Shown here in pieces: positions 36,646 through 44,689 of a stretch of 64,000 nucleotides of DNA. How positions within the stretch are numbered: the stretch's first letter is position 1; each line of letters starts with the position of its first letter. A program made the position numbers and the translations under genes. This stretch comes from Bryobacterales bacterium KBS 96 (GTDB lineage Bacteria > Acidobacteriota > Terriglobia > Bryobacterales > Bryobacteraceae), in assembly GCA_000381625.1 (NCBI GenBank), contig KB906767.1, forward strand, positions 1,776,629 through 1,840,628, given 5' to 3'. Under the pieces are notes generated by a model. The model did no database searches. It was not told where the DNA came from and saw only the letters and a list, made by a program, of their open reading frames with translations.

Positions 36646-37984
36646 ATTCGCATTTGCGGCCTTCACCCTGGCCGCGAACGTGCGCGCGGCTTGCCCGCCT
36701 GCCCCGGCAAGCCCGCAGGAAACTCGGGCCCAGGTAGAGCAATTGGATAGAACAGCGCAAGCTGAGATGCAGCAACAGCAGTACGCGCAGGCGGTCCAGC
36801 ATTTCCGCGAGATCGTGTGTCTGGCGCCGAACAGCGCCCGCGAGTTCTATGGTCTGGGCGCCGCCGAGGCCGCGTCGGGAGATTTTCTCGCCGCTCGCAA
36901 GTCTCTGCGAACCGCGGATCGCCTGGAGCCGGGGAACGTGCTGCCGCTGACTATGCTCGTGCGCGTCAACGTAGCGATGAACGATGCCGATAATCTGAAG
37001 GCTGTTTTGCGAGAAGCAGCCTCCCGCTTTCCGAACGACACCGAGTTGCATGGATCGCTTGCTCGCTTTCTCGCGGGAAAGGATCAGCTCGATCTTTCGC
37101 TGGCGGAAGCCCTCCGCGCGCGCTCGGGCACGAATGATACGGAATCGACCGTGGGACTGGCCGTTCTTGAAAACTCAGCCGGCGCGTATGATGACGCCAT
37201 CCGAAATGCCGCCGCTATCGAAAGCCAGGCAGGAGCGACCGGCTCCTTGCGCGCCTCTGCCGCAGGCGTCGCGGGACTGAGTTACGAGAGCATTGGAAAA
37301 CCGGAACAGGCCATATTGCGCTTGCGCCATGCGATTGATCTCGACCCTTGGCGCGAGACCTCGTATTTGGCGCTTGCGATGATTTATACAAATGCAAACC
37401 AGCTCGGCGACGCCATAAAGGTTCTGAGACAGGGGCTCGAAAAGATCCCGTCGTCCACCGCTCTACTGCTGCCGTTGGGCACGAATCTTGTGCGCTCGGG
37501 CCAGTATCAAAGCGGCATCGATGTCCTGCAACGGCTTCTGCTCCAATCGTCCAATGAAACCGGCGCATATTTGCAGATTGCCGATGCCTCGCATAAGTCG
37601 GGCAACTTCAATCGGGAGGTGCAGGTGTTGCAAGATCTCGCCGAACACAAACCAGACTACCCGATGATCCACGTTCTCATTGCACGAGCGATGCTGAACG
37701 TTGTACCGCTGAATGGTCCGGCCGTTGCGAGTGAACTTGATTTAGCGGAAAAGGCCGCCGCCGCCGATCCTGATATCGCATATCTGCGCGGCAAATTGGA
37801 CGTGGCTATGAATCGGTACCAGGACGCGGTCGCGTCCTTTCAGCGCGCAGTTCAACTTCGCCCCATGGACTCCGCAACGTATTATCAGCTCGCGCGCGCC
37901 TATCAGAAGCTGGGCAACGCCGATCTGGCAAAACAAGCGTTCGAGCGCATGAATTACGCGAAGAAAAATGAAACGGCGCAGTAA
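36596..37984 (+). CDS. Secreted tetratricopeptide-repeat protein
   Basis: A 462-residue exported protein: signal peptide (about 1-32, ending VRA), then TPR units through the rest, for example AVQHFREIVCLAPNSAREFYG, AILRLRHAIDLDPWRETSYL and AVASFQRAVQLRPMDSATYY. Each shows the W/L-G-Y-A-P pattern of 34-residue TPRs. TPR proteins act as scaffolds, here probably periplasmic. The start overlaps the molybdenum enzyme gene by 50 bases, so the two are translated together and may interact. A second ATG two codons on (36602) has GGATGG just upstream and could be the real start. Confidence 0.85.
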   Translation: MGMSSTGVRPFAAPLFKFAFAAFTLAANVRAACPPAPASPQETRAQVEQLDRTAQAEMQQQQYAQAVQHFREIVCLAPNSAREFYGLGAAEAASGDFLAARKSLRTADRLEPGNVLPLTMLVRVNVAMNDADNLKAVLREAASRFPNDTELHGSLARFLAGKDQLDLSLAEALRARSGTNDTESTVGLAVLENSAGAYDDAIRNAAAIESQAGATGSLRASAAGVAGLSYESIGKPEQAILRLRHAIDLDPWRETSYLALAMIYTNANQLGDAIKVLRQGLEKIPSSTALLLPLGTNLVRSGQYQSGIDVLQRLLLQSSNETGAYLQIADASHKSGNFNREVQVLQDLAEHKPDYPMIHVLIARAMLNVVPLNGPAVASELDLAEKAAAADPDIAYLRGKLDVAMNRYQDAVASFQRAVQLRPMDSATYYQLARAYQKLGNADLAKQAFERMNYAKKNETAQ

Positions 37985-38030
37985 CTCACGGCCGGCCAAA
38001 TCAATACAGGGCGTTAGAACGGAATAACCG

Positions 38031-38453
38031 TCAACTCCGATTCGGTTTAGTTGAACGCCGGTTGACGTCTGTCGTTTTCAAGAGGCGGACCGACAACCAA
38101 CCGCCCAGGATAAGGTCGACCGTGGCGCAGAAGGCGGGCCACCAAACGGGGACACCTGGGTTCTCGATTAATAAGTTATGGATCATGTCGAACAATCCAT
38201 GTCCAGCAATCGCTGCTGCGACCAGCCACATGCTCCTTTTGAAGCCGAGCAAGGCCAGTCCCACGAATCCCGCGCCAACCGCACTTTCGGTTTCCAGGGC
38301 GCCCTTGGAGGCTCCGATCACGGCAAACAGCGCATAATAGGACGCGACGACAATGAGCACCGTCGGATAAAAGGAGCGTTCACGATCCAAGCCAATCAGC
38401 GTGGCCAATCCGGCCACCGCCAGAGCCACAATCACGCCTGCTAAGTATTCCAT
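38031..38453 (-). CDS. DUF6010-like membrane protein
   Basis: A 140-residue protein with about four membrane helices: YLAGVIVALAVAGLATLIGL, FYPTVLIVVASYYALFAVIG, ESAVGAGFVGLALLGF, and WLVAAAIAGHGLFDMIHNLL with a conserved-looking H/D pair and WWPAFCATVDLILGGWL. It resembles the family called DUF6010, whose role is unknown. It stands alone, convergent with the TPR gene by about 45 bases. A hairpin-forming inverted repeat (38585-38615) lies in its upstream region. Confidence 0.7.
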   Translation of the reverse strand: MEYLAGVIVALAVAGLATLIGLDRERSFYPTVLIVVASYYALFAVIGASKGALETESAVGAGFVGLALLGFKRSMWLVAAAIAGHGLFDMIHNLLIENPGVPVWWPAFCATVDLILGGWLSVRLLKTTDVNRRSTKPNRS

Positions 38454-38584
38454 TTGCTGCCTCGAATCTCCAAAGACGTAACTTGCAGTGGTGAGTTCAG
38501 ATTACCTTACCGATAGATGACGCAGATCCAGCTCACGTACGGTCTTGGATAGAACCTAGTGCGCGGACGACTTTGCGCCACCCA

Positions 38585-38615
38585 CAGAGCCTCGTTCTCT
38601 TAAAACCAGGCTCTG
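38585..38615. other. Inverted repeat between DUF6010 gene and aminotransferase
   Basis: CAGAGCCT and AGGCTCTG form a perfect 8-bp stem around a 15-base loop. It lies between two divergent genes, about 115 bases before the aminotransferase start. It could be a regulator site or a leader hairpin; no T-run makes it a terminator. Confidence 0.35.
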
Positions 38616-38729
38616 CTTCTCTGTTCCTTCAACAGACAAGTGCGCGGGTTGTACGCCCTTGAGGAAGCGGCCGCGGGAGGCTCGTCGTGGGAGTTTGAGC
38701 CGCGTCACGCGACAATCGAGAGGATGCCC

Positions 38730-39905
38730 ATGAAACTTGCGGAACGAATGCAGCGTATCGGCAACGAAACGGCCTTCGATGTTCTGGTCCGGGCTCGCGC
38801 CTTGGAAGCAAAGGGCCGGAGCGTCGTGCATCTGGAGATCGGAGAACCCGACTTCCCGACGCCGCCGCACATCGTGGAAGCGGCCAAGCAGGCGCTCGAC
38901 GAAGGCTGGACTCATTACGGCCCGACGCAAGGGCTCCCGGAACTGCGCAGCGTAATTGCGCAACACGTTTCCCAAACGCGGCGGATCGATGTGGGTCCGG
39001 AGCACGTTTGCGTAGTGCCCGGCGGCAAACCCATCTTGTTCTTTCCCATGCTGGCGCTGCTCGAGCCTGGCGACGAGGTGATTTATCCAAATCCGGGATT
39101 TCCCATCTATGAATCGATGATCCAGTTCCTCGGCGCCAGGCCCGTCCCGATTCCGCTCATTGAAGAACGTAGTTTTTCATTCGATTTGAACGTCCTTCGC
39201 GATCAGTTGAGCGATCGCACCAGGATGCTGATTTTGAATTCGCCGCAAAATCCGACCGGCGGCGTGATCCCCGCCGAAGACATCGAGGAGATTGCCAGTC
39301 TTGTGGCGGAACGGGACTTGATCGTGCTTTCCGACGAGATCTATTCGCGCATCTACTATACGGCCGAATCGCCGGTTTCGATCGCAAGCCTGCCGGGAAT
39401 GAAGGAAAAAACGATCATCCTGGACGGCTTTTCGAAAACCTACGCAATGACTGGCTGGCGGATCGGATATGGAGTGATGCCCGAATGGCTGGTCGACGCA
39501 GTGAATAAGCTGATGGTCAACTCCAACTCGTGCACCGCCAGCTTCACGCAAAGGGCGGCTATCTCGGCACTGACTGGTCCGCAAGACGAAGTCGAGGACA
39601 TGGTTCAGGAATTCCGGCGCCGCCGCGATGCGTTCTGCGCCGCGCTCAATCAAGTGCCTGGATTTCGATGCGCCATTCCCGGCGGGGCCTTTTACGCGTT
39701 CGCTAACGTGAAACTTACGGGCGTTCCCTCGCATGAGCTCGCCGACCTGCTCCTCAACGAAGCCGGCGTCGCCTGCCTGGACGGCGGCGGCTTTGGGAAG
39801 TACGGCGAAGGATATCTCCGGTTCAGCTACGCGAATTCGATCGAGAACCTGATGGAAGCCGCCAATCGAATCCAGGCGATCTCCAGAACGTGGGCGAATG
39901 GATAG
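38730..39905 (+). CDS. PLP-dependent class I/II aminotransferase (AspC-like)
   Basis: A 391-residue fold-type I aminotransferase. The PLP lysine is K236 in DGFSKTYAMTGWRIGY; other markers are LEIGEPDFPTPPHI at the N-terminus, NPGFPIYES, NSPQNPTGGV, SDEIYSRIYY and the substrate-carboxylate Arg in YLRFSYANS. It belongs to the aspartate/aromatic/branched-chain aminotransferase group; which amino acid it prefers is not clear. ATG 38730 is preferred over the ATG two codons earlier because GAGAGG sits six bases in front. It is a single gene with nothing related next to it. Confidence 0.9.
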   Translation: MKLAERMQRIGNETAFDVLVRARALEAKGRSVVHLEIGEPDFPTPPHIVEAAKQALDEGWTHYGPTQGLPELRSVIAQHVSQTRRIDVGPEHVCVVPGGKPILFFPMLALLEPGDEVIYPNPGFPIYESMIQFLGARPVPIPLIEERSFSFDLNVLRDQLSDRTRMLILNSPQNPTGGVIPAEDIEEIASLVAERDLIVLSDEIYSRIYYTAESPVSIASLPGMKEKTIILDGFSKTYAMTGWRIGYGVMPEWLVDAVNKLMVNSNSCTASFTQRAAISALTGPQDEVEDMVQEFRRRRDAFCAALNQVPGFRCAIPGGAFYAFANVKLTGVPSHELADLLLNEAGVACLDGGGFGKYGEGYLRFSYANSIENLMEAANRIQAISRTWANG

Positions 39906-40284
39906 TGGGATCGTGCGCCATTCACGGATCTTACGTTAGCAATCACGGCCGCCCCAGAAGGCAAGCTTCGGCACAACACGAGATCTTCCCAGCTTTTTCG
40001 TTCTTCCTAAGCGGGCGTCCACGTTTCGCATGAACGATCCCTGGGCAGACTAATCACGGAATGTCTATGTAGAAAGCTGCTTCGGGATGCGCAACCGGAA
40101 GCTGGCGCAGCACCAGCTCGTGTACTTCAATTTCATCGTTGCTTGGTCGGGCCGCTTCCTAGCAATCCAGAGCCCGAAAAAGCGAAAACACCCGCCGGGC
40201 ACGCCGCGAAAGCGTACCCAGCGAGTGCGAATTGGAAACTGGTTAAAGGTACTGTGCCACCGCTGTTCGCAGCCGGCGACTCAA
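39906..40284. other. Non-coding gap, no feature recognised
   Basis: About 380 bases between the aminotransferase and the convergent RRM-protein gene. I see no protein-like frame, RNA gene or strong hairpin. One short inverted repeat occurs but nothing supports a call. Confidence 0.4.
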
Positions 40285-40599
40285 CTACCAGCGGTTCTTC
40301 TTGTTGTATCCGCCGCCGTTTCCGCGGCTGAAACCACCGCCACGGCCACCTTCCGGCTTCGGACGGGCTTCGTTCACGTTCAGCGTTCTTCCATGAAGAT
40401 CGCTGCCGTTCAACACCGAAATCGCGGTTTCGGCTTCCTCGCGGTTCGTCATTTCCACGAATGCGAAGCCGCGCGCCTGCCCCGTCATGCGGTCGGTCAC
40501 GATATTGACGCGCTCCACCGCTCCATACTGCGAAAAGACCGACTGGAGATCTTCCTGGGTCGTCTGATAGCTCAAATTGCCTACAAAAATGTTCATCAT
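40285..40599 (-). CDS. RNA-binding protein with one RRM domain and Gly-rich tail
   Basis: A protein of about 104 residues. The RRM has RNP2 (IFVGNLSYQT) near the N-terminus and RNP1 (RGFAFVEM), followed by a glycine/arginine-rich, basic tail (GGRGGGFSRGNGGGYNKKNRW). Bacterial RRM proteins of this type are cold- or stress-induced RNA chaperones that bind single-stranded RNA. The start is one of two tandem ATGs (40599, 40596), preceded by AGGA at about nine bases. The longer frame upstream is not protein-like. A regulatory 5' leader could exist but none is evident. Confidence 0.92.
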   Translation of the reverse strand: MMNIFVGNLSYQTTQEDLQSVFSQYGAVERVNIVTDRMTGQARGFAFVEMTNREEAETAISVLNGSDLHGRTLNVNEARPKPEGGRGGGFSRGNGGGYNKKNRW

Positions 40600-40785
40600 C
40601 TGGATAATCCTGTCACTCAAAAATCGTCGAACGAGCAGCAGGACACCACAGAACACATCCAATGAGACACAGCCGCCGGTAAGAACACCTTAAAGTACCA
40701 CGGACCGAACGCGCCCGTCTAGACGGGTAAATCCCAGGGAACGGAAGGGTCTGCAGGGCTCAAAAACGCACTTTGCGCACGTGTC

Positions 40786-41424
40786 TCAGCGGAACTGCGC
40801 GTCGAATTCGTCAAATCGCCGCTTCAACTCGCCAAGCTCGGCTTTCAGGCTCTCGATTTGCTGTTCAAGCAGCGCTAACCGACCGGGCACAGGAGGCGGC
40901 ACCGCCTCGGATTCCGGCTCGACCGCCGGTTCGCCCGCCAGCAAATGAGCATACCGGGCTTCCTTCTGCCCAGGTTGGCGGGGCAGCTTCCTGGCGAGTG
41001 GCCCCGATGGCCATTCGGCAAGGCGCTCCAAAGTCGCATCGGCCTCTTCCAGATCCGCAAACGAGAACATGCGCTCGCTACGATCCTTGACCTCACCCAG
41101 AGTCTGTGGCCCGCGCAGCAAGAGCGTACATAAAACCGCCGATTCGCGCCGGCCCAGATTCAGCACCTCCGAAATTCGCTGGCCGTATTTCTTCACGCGT
41201 CCGTTTCCGACAATCACGACAGCGAGGTTTTTCGCCCGGAGACCGTCGATCGCGTCGCTTACCGTGTCTTCGTCGTAGTTGACCACGGGATAACGGTTCG
41301 ATTTCTGGTTGCACGCGTTTACCAGAGCGTTCATCGACAGCGGATAGTACTCCGGCGTCGTCGCCTCTTTTTCCATCAGCGCGCCGAGTACACGCGCCTC
41401 CACCAGATCCAGCGGTTCCGGCAT
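40786..41424 (-). CDS. yceH: YceH/DUF480 family protein
   Basis: A 212-residue soluble protein. The DUF480 core is plain: LVEARVLGALMEKEATTPEY, YPLSMNALVNACNQKSNRYP, VVNYDEDTVSDAIDGLRAKN and ESAVLCTLLLRGPQTLGEVK, two winged-helix units, then a C-terminal coiled coil (EQQIESLKAELGELKRRFDE). Its function is unknown, and a nucleic-acid role is suggested only by the winged-helix folds. It starts one base after the thiG stop, so the pair is co-translated; the link to thiamine synthesis is not explained by known YceH biology. Confidence 0.92.
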   Translation of the reverse strand: MPEPLDLVEARVLGALMEKEATTPEYYPLSMNALVNACNQKSNRYPVVNYDEDTVSDAIDGLRAKNLAVVIVGNGRVKKYGQRISEVLNLGRRESAVLCTLLLRGPQTLGEVKDRSERMFSFADLEEADATLERLAEWPSGPLARKLPRQPGQKEARYAHLLAGEPAVEPESEAVPPPVPGRLALLEQQIESLKAELGELKRRFDEFDAQFR

Positions 41425-41425
41425 G

Positions 41426-42205
41426 TTAGCGTGCTATCGCGCCGGCCAGTGGACTGCTGGCGCTTGCATACGACCGCTTGGCCATGCGGCCTGCCAGAAA
41501 CGCGGCGCGTCCCGCTTCAATCGCCAGCTTCATCGCGTACGCCATCTGCTCGGAATTCTCCGCTTCGGCAATCGCCGTATTGAGGAGCACACCGTCGTAG
41601 CCCAATTCCATAGCCATCGCCGCATCCGACGCCGTACCGACGCCGGCATCCACAATCAATGGAACCTCCGTAATCTGCTCGCGGAGAATTCGCAAGTTGA
41701 GCTGGTTTTGGATTCCCAATCCGGAGCCGATCGGCGCCCCAAGAGGCATTACGGCTGCCGCCCCAGCCTCCACCAGTTTGCGGGCATTCACCAGGTCGTC
41801 GGTTGTGTACGGGAGGACTACGAACCCCTCTTTGACTAGAACTCGCGTCGCGTCAAGCAACCCCGCGTTATCGGGAAACAACGTTTTCTGATCGCCGATC
41901 ACTTCGAGTTTGACCCAGTTCGACAGCCCCACTTCACGCCCCAGGCGCGCCGTTCGAATGGCCTCGTCCGCCGTGTAGCAACCGGCGGTGTTCGGCAGAA
42001 TCGAGATCTTCGTGCGGTCGATGAAGTCCAACTCGGATTCTTTCGAACGATCCGTCAAGTTCACACGCCGGACGGCGAGCGTCACCATCTGAGTTCCTGA
42101 GATTTCGTGACAGCGGGCCATCAACTGTTTGCTTCGGTATTTCCCGGTTCCGACAAACAGGCGAGACTGAAACGTTTTTCCGGCGATGGTGAGAAGGTCG
42201 CTCAT
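41426..42205 (-). CDS. thiG: Thiazole synthase ThiG
   Basis: A 259-residue TIM-barrel enzyme that joins 1-deoxyxylulose-5-phosphate, a glycine-derived imine and the ThiS thiocarboxylate to make the thiazole of thiamine. Visible motifs are FVGTGKYRS, NTAGCYTADEA, the Schiff-base lysine K99 in WVKLEVIGD, AAAVMPLGAPIGSG, and DAGVGTASDAAMAMELGYDGVLLNTAIA. The start MSDLLTIAGK (42205) is chosen; the longer frame adds non-protein sequence. No thiS, thiC or TPP riboswitch is seen near it, so the rest of the pathway lies elsewhere. It forms a two-gene unit with yceH. Confidence 0.95.
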   Translation of the reverse strand: MSDLLTIAGKTFQSRLFVGTGKYRSKQLMARCHEISGTQMVTLAVRRVNLTDRSKESELDFIDRTKISILPNTAGCYTADEAIRTARLGREVGLSNWVKLEVIGDQKTLFPDNAGLLDATRVLVKEGFVVLPYTTDDLVNARKLVEAGAAAVMPLGAPIGSGLGIQNQLNLRILREQITEVPLIVDAGVGTASDAAMAMELGYDGVLLNTAIAEAENSEQMAYAMKLAIEAGRAAFLAGRMAKRSYASASSPLAGAIAR

Positions 42206-42421
42206 GCTTTCATTATCTCCGTCCGCCGCACACGAGGATTCTCGAATTTTGCGCCGCGGCGGCGCCCCGGTTCCCCTTCCAAACAAAAGTGCGCGAAAAT
42301 GTATTGGTAAATCCTGTGGAAAAACCTGCGGATTACATGCCCCAAGTTGCCTGCCTGACGGCCGCGGCATTCTTTCCTCAGAAAAATTTGCTCTACGCTC
42401 TTGTGCCTGACCTGCGAGGTC

Positions 42422-42434
42422 CGTTACCGTAACG
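42422..42434. promoter_or_regulatory. Palindrome just upstream of dnaB
   Basis: CGTTAC-C-GTAACG is a 13-base palindrome twelve bases before the dnaB start, flanked by GAGGTCC on both sides. It may be an operator or a hairpin that hides the ribosome-binding site. No known regulator of this sequence is recognised. Confidence 0.4.
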
Positions 42435-42445
42435 AGGTCCCCCTT

Positions 42446-43819
42446 ATGCCTGCTCGCGATCTGTTGATTGAACAATCTTTGCCCGTCAATCTTGACGCGG
42501 AGAGATTTGTTCTCGGCGGCATCATGACGGACGAAGCTGCATTTCTCGCGGTTGGCGGCAAAATCAACGAGGACGACTTCAGCCTCGAAAAACACAAAAT
42601 CATTTTTCGGCGAATGTCGGACCTGCACGACCGCAGCGAGAGAATCGACCGGGTCACTCTCGCGAACGAGTTAATGAAGCACGGTGAGTTGCAATCGGTG
42701 GACGGGCTGAGCTATCTGGTCACGCTCGACGATGGATTGCCGCAGCTCTACAGTCTCGACAGCTACATCACCATCGTCAAAGAAAAAGCGCTGTTGCGCC
42801 GCATCATCACGGTGTCGCAGGGGCTGATCAATCGCTGCATCAGCGGGACGGAAGATCCCACACAGATCATCGGCGCGGCCGAAGAAGCTCTCATCGGGTT
42901 GGGAGATTTTCAGTCGAAAAGCTCCCTAGCAAACCCCGCGCAGATCATCGACGAGTTCGATGGTGGAATCAACGCGTTTCTTGATACCAGCAAGCGCATC
43001 AAGGGCATCAGCACCGGATTTTTGAAGCTGGACGAGATGACGGGCGGCCTTCGCGAAGGAGAGCTCGTCATCCTTGCCGCGCGGCCCGCCATGGGTAAAA
43101 CCGCATTCGCGCTGAATATCGCGCAGCACGTAGCAACTAACCCGAAGAACGCCAAAGCCGTTGCCGTGTTTTCGCTCGAAATGTCGAAGGAATCGCTGCT
43201 CACCCGCATGCTATGCGCCGCTGCGCGCGTCGATCAACAGAAATTTCGCGCCGGCTATCTGAATCAGGATGAGCGCACGCGGCTGCAGGAATCCGCCACC
43301 GACATGTATCACGCGCCGTTATTCATCGACGATACGGCGGGCGTCAACCTAATGGATGTACACGCGAAACTCCGTCGCTTGCAGGCGGAACACGACCTTG
43401 GCCTGGTGATTCTCGATTACCTGCAATTGATGCAGGGACCAAAACGCGAGAACCGCGTCCAGGAAATCAGTGGTCTGTCGCGTGGGTTGAAACTGATGTC
43501 GAAAGATCTACGTGTGCCGTTTCTTGTGCTTTCACAGCTAAGCCGCGCTCCCGAAACGCGCCAGGGAGATCACCGGCCGATGCTCAGCGACCTGCGTGAA
43601 TCGGGATCGATCGAACAGGACGCCGATATGGTGATGTTCATCTTTCGCGAAGAAGTATACCGGCCCGACAAAGAAAGTTTGAAAGGTATCGCCGAGATTC
43701 TGATGGCCAAGCAGCGCAACGGCCCAACCGGCAAAGTGAAACTTGCGTTTCTTAACAAGTTCACCAAATTCGAGAACCTGGCCCTCGACGCCAGCGACGA
43801 AGATGGCCCATTTGAATAG
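42446..43819 (+). CDS. dnaB: Replicative DNA helicase DnaB
   Basis: A 457-residue hexameric helicase of the replisome. The N-terminal domain (about 12-115) has NLDAERFVLGGIMTDEAAF. The RecA-like C-terminal domain has Walker A (AARPAMGKTAF, K218), Walker B (LGLVILDYLQLMQG), SLEMSKESLLTRML, the arginine-finger region and DLRESGSIEQDADMVMFI. The start MPARDLLIEQ (42446) is preferred to an upstream in-frame codon. It lies divergent from thiG and is followed 200 bases later by bactofilin. No rplI or ssb gene accompanies it, unlike in many genomes. Confidence 0.96.
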   Translation: MPARDLLIEQSLPVNLDAERFVLGGIMTDEAAFLAVGGKINEDDFSLEKHKIIFRRMSDLHDRSERIDRVTLANELMKHGELQSVDGLSYLVTLDDGLPQLYSLDSYITIVKEKALLRRIITVSQGLINRCISGTEDPTQIIGAAEEALIGLGDFQSKSSLANPAQIIDEFDGGINAFLDTSKRIKGISTGFLKLDEMTGGLREGELVILAARPAMGKTAFALNIAQHVATNPKNAKAVAVFSLEMSKESLLTRMLCAAARVDQQKFRAGYLNQDERTRLQESATDMYHAPLFIDDTAGVNLMDVHAKLRRLQAEHDLGLVILDYLQLMQGPKRENRVQEISGLSRGLKLMSKDLRVPFLVLSQLSRAPETRQGDHRPMLSDLRESGSIEQDADMVMFIFREEVYRPDKESLKGIAEILMAKQRNGPTGKVKLAFLNKFTKFENLALDASDEDGPFE

Positions 43820-44023
43820 CGGAGGATTATCGAAACGAGAGCGTTCTTCCGCACGAAACAGGCGTAATTCCGTCGTACTAGCACCGAACGGAACGGCGGC
43901 GCCGAAAAGCGGGGCGCAGGTACAAACGCGGAAACGTTATGCTTGTTTCATCGGTCAAACTTAACTGTTGGACTGTCCGGCTCGATTTACCGATGAACGG
44001 CCGGCAGCATTAGGAGCAAGTGG

Positions 44024-44545
44024 ATGTGGAGTGAACGAAAACAGGAAAACAATCCTTCCCGGCGGCCTTTGGCATTGGACAATCAAGCGGGGACACCCTT
44101 GCAGACGACCAGTCCGGTCGTTTCGGGTCTAGCCGTCATCGGTAAGGCAATGGTGATCCGGGGACAGATCACCAGCAAAGAGGATATGCATGTCGATGGC
44201 GAGATCGACGGTACGCTTGACATGCCGAATTGCCGCCTGACCGTTGGACCGAGCGGCAAAGTAGGCGCCGGCGCACGGGCGCGGGAAGTCGAAGTGCTCG
44301 GCAGTATCGACGGCGATGTCGAAGCAAGCAGGAAGATTACAATTCGCAAGGGCGGCCGCCTGGTGGGCGACCTTCGAACCCCCGGCATCGTCATTGAAGA
44401 TGGCGCCTATTTCAAAGGCAAAATTGAGATCGTTACGACAGAAGTTCCCGCCGTCCACCAGAACGCTTCTCAGCCGGAGAACAAGGGTACGGCTCCGGCA
44501 GTAGGCGCTCAGCCGCTCGCGACGGCAAACGCTATTAAGCCGTAA
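44024..44545 (+). CDS. Bactofilin (polymer-forming cytoskeletal protein)
   Basis: A 173-residue protein. A basic disordered head (about 1-35) is followed by a bactofilin beta-helix: VIGKAMVIRGQITSKEDMHV, GEIDGTLDMPNCRLTVGPSG, and the repeated Val-x-Gly/x-Asp pattern through KITIRKGGRLVGDLRTPGIV, then a Gln/Pro/Ala-rich tail. Bactofilins form filaments that shape the cell envelope or localise enzymes. ATG 44024 has AGGAG about eight bases upstream. No M23 peptidase, a frequent bactofilin partner, is next to it. Confidence 0.93.
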   Translation: MWSERKQENNPSRRPLALDNQAGTPLQTTSPVVSGLAVIGKAMVIRGQITSKEDMHVDGEIDGTLDMPNCRLTVGPSGKVGAGARAREVEVLGSIDGDVEASRKITIRKGGRLVGDLRTPGIVIEDGAYFKGKIEIVTTEVPAVHQNASQPENKGTAPAVGAQPLATANAIKP

Positions 44546-44555
44546 GGATTCGACC

Positions 44556-44569
44556 GGCGCCGCGGCGCC
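44556..44569. terminator. GC-rich palindrome after bactofilin gene
   Basis: GGCGCCGCGGCGCC is a 14-base self-complementary sequence ten bases after the bactofilin stop, in the gap shared with the convergent secreted-protein gene. It could end transcription from either side, but there is no T-tract. Confidence 0.35.
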
Positions 44570-44689
44570 CCGCGTGATAATCAGCGCCAGCGAGGCCAAT
44601 CGCTTCCGGAATGAAGGGCGATGATTACGCCCAGAAGACCCTCACGCCTTAGCGGGTTCTCGCTAGCCAGAGTCGAGCGGTCGACGTTG

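Noticed and set aside
42205-42445. TPP riboswitch upstream of thiG
   Set aside because: No CUGAGA/ACCUGA-type conserved core was seen between thiG and dnaB.
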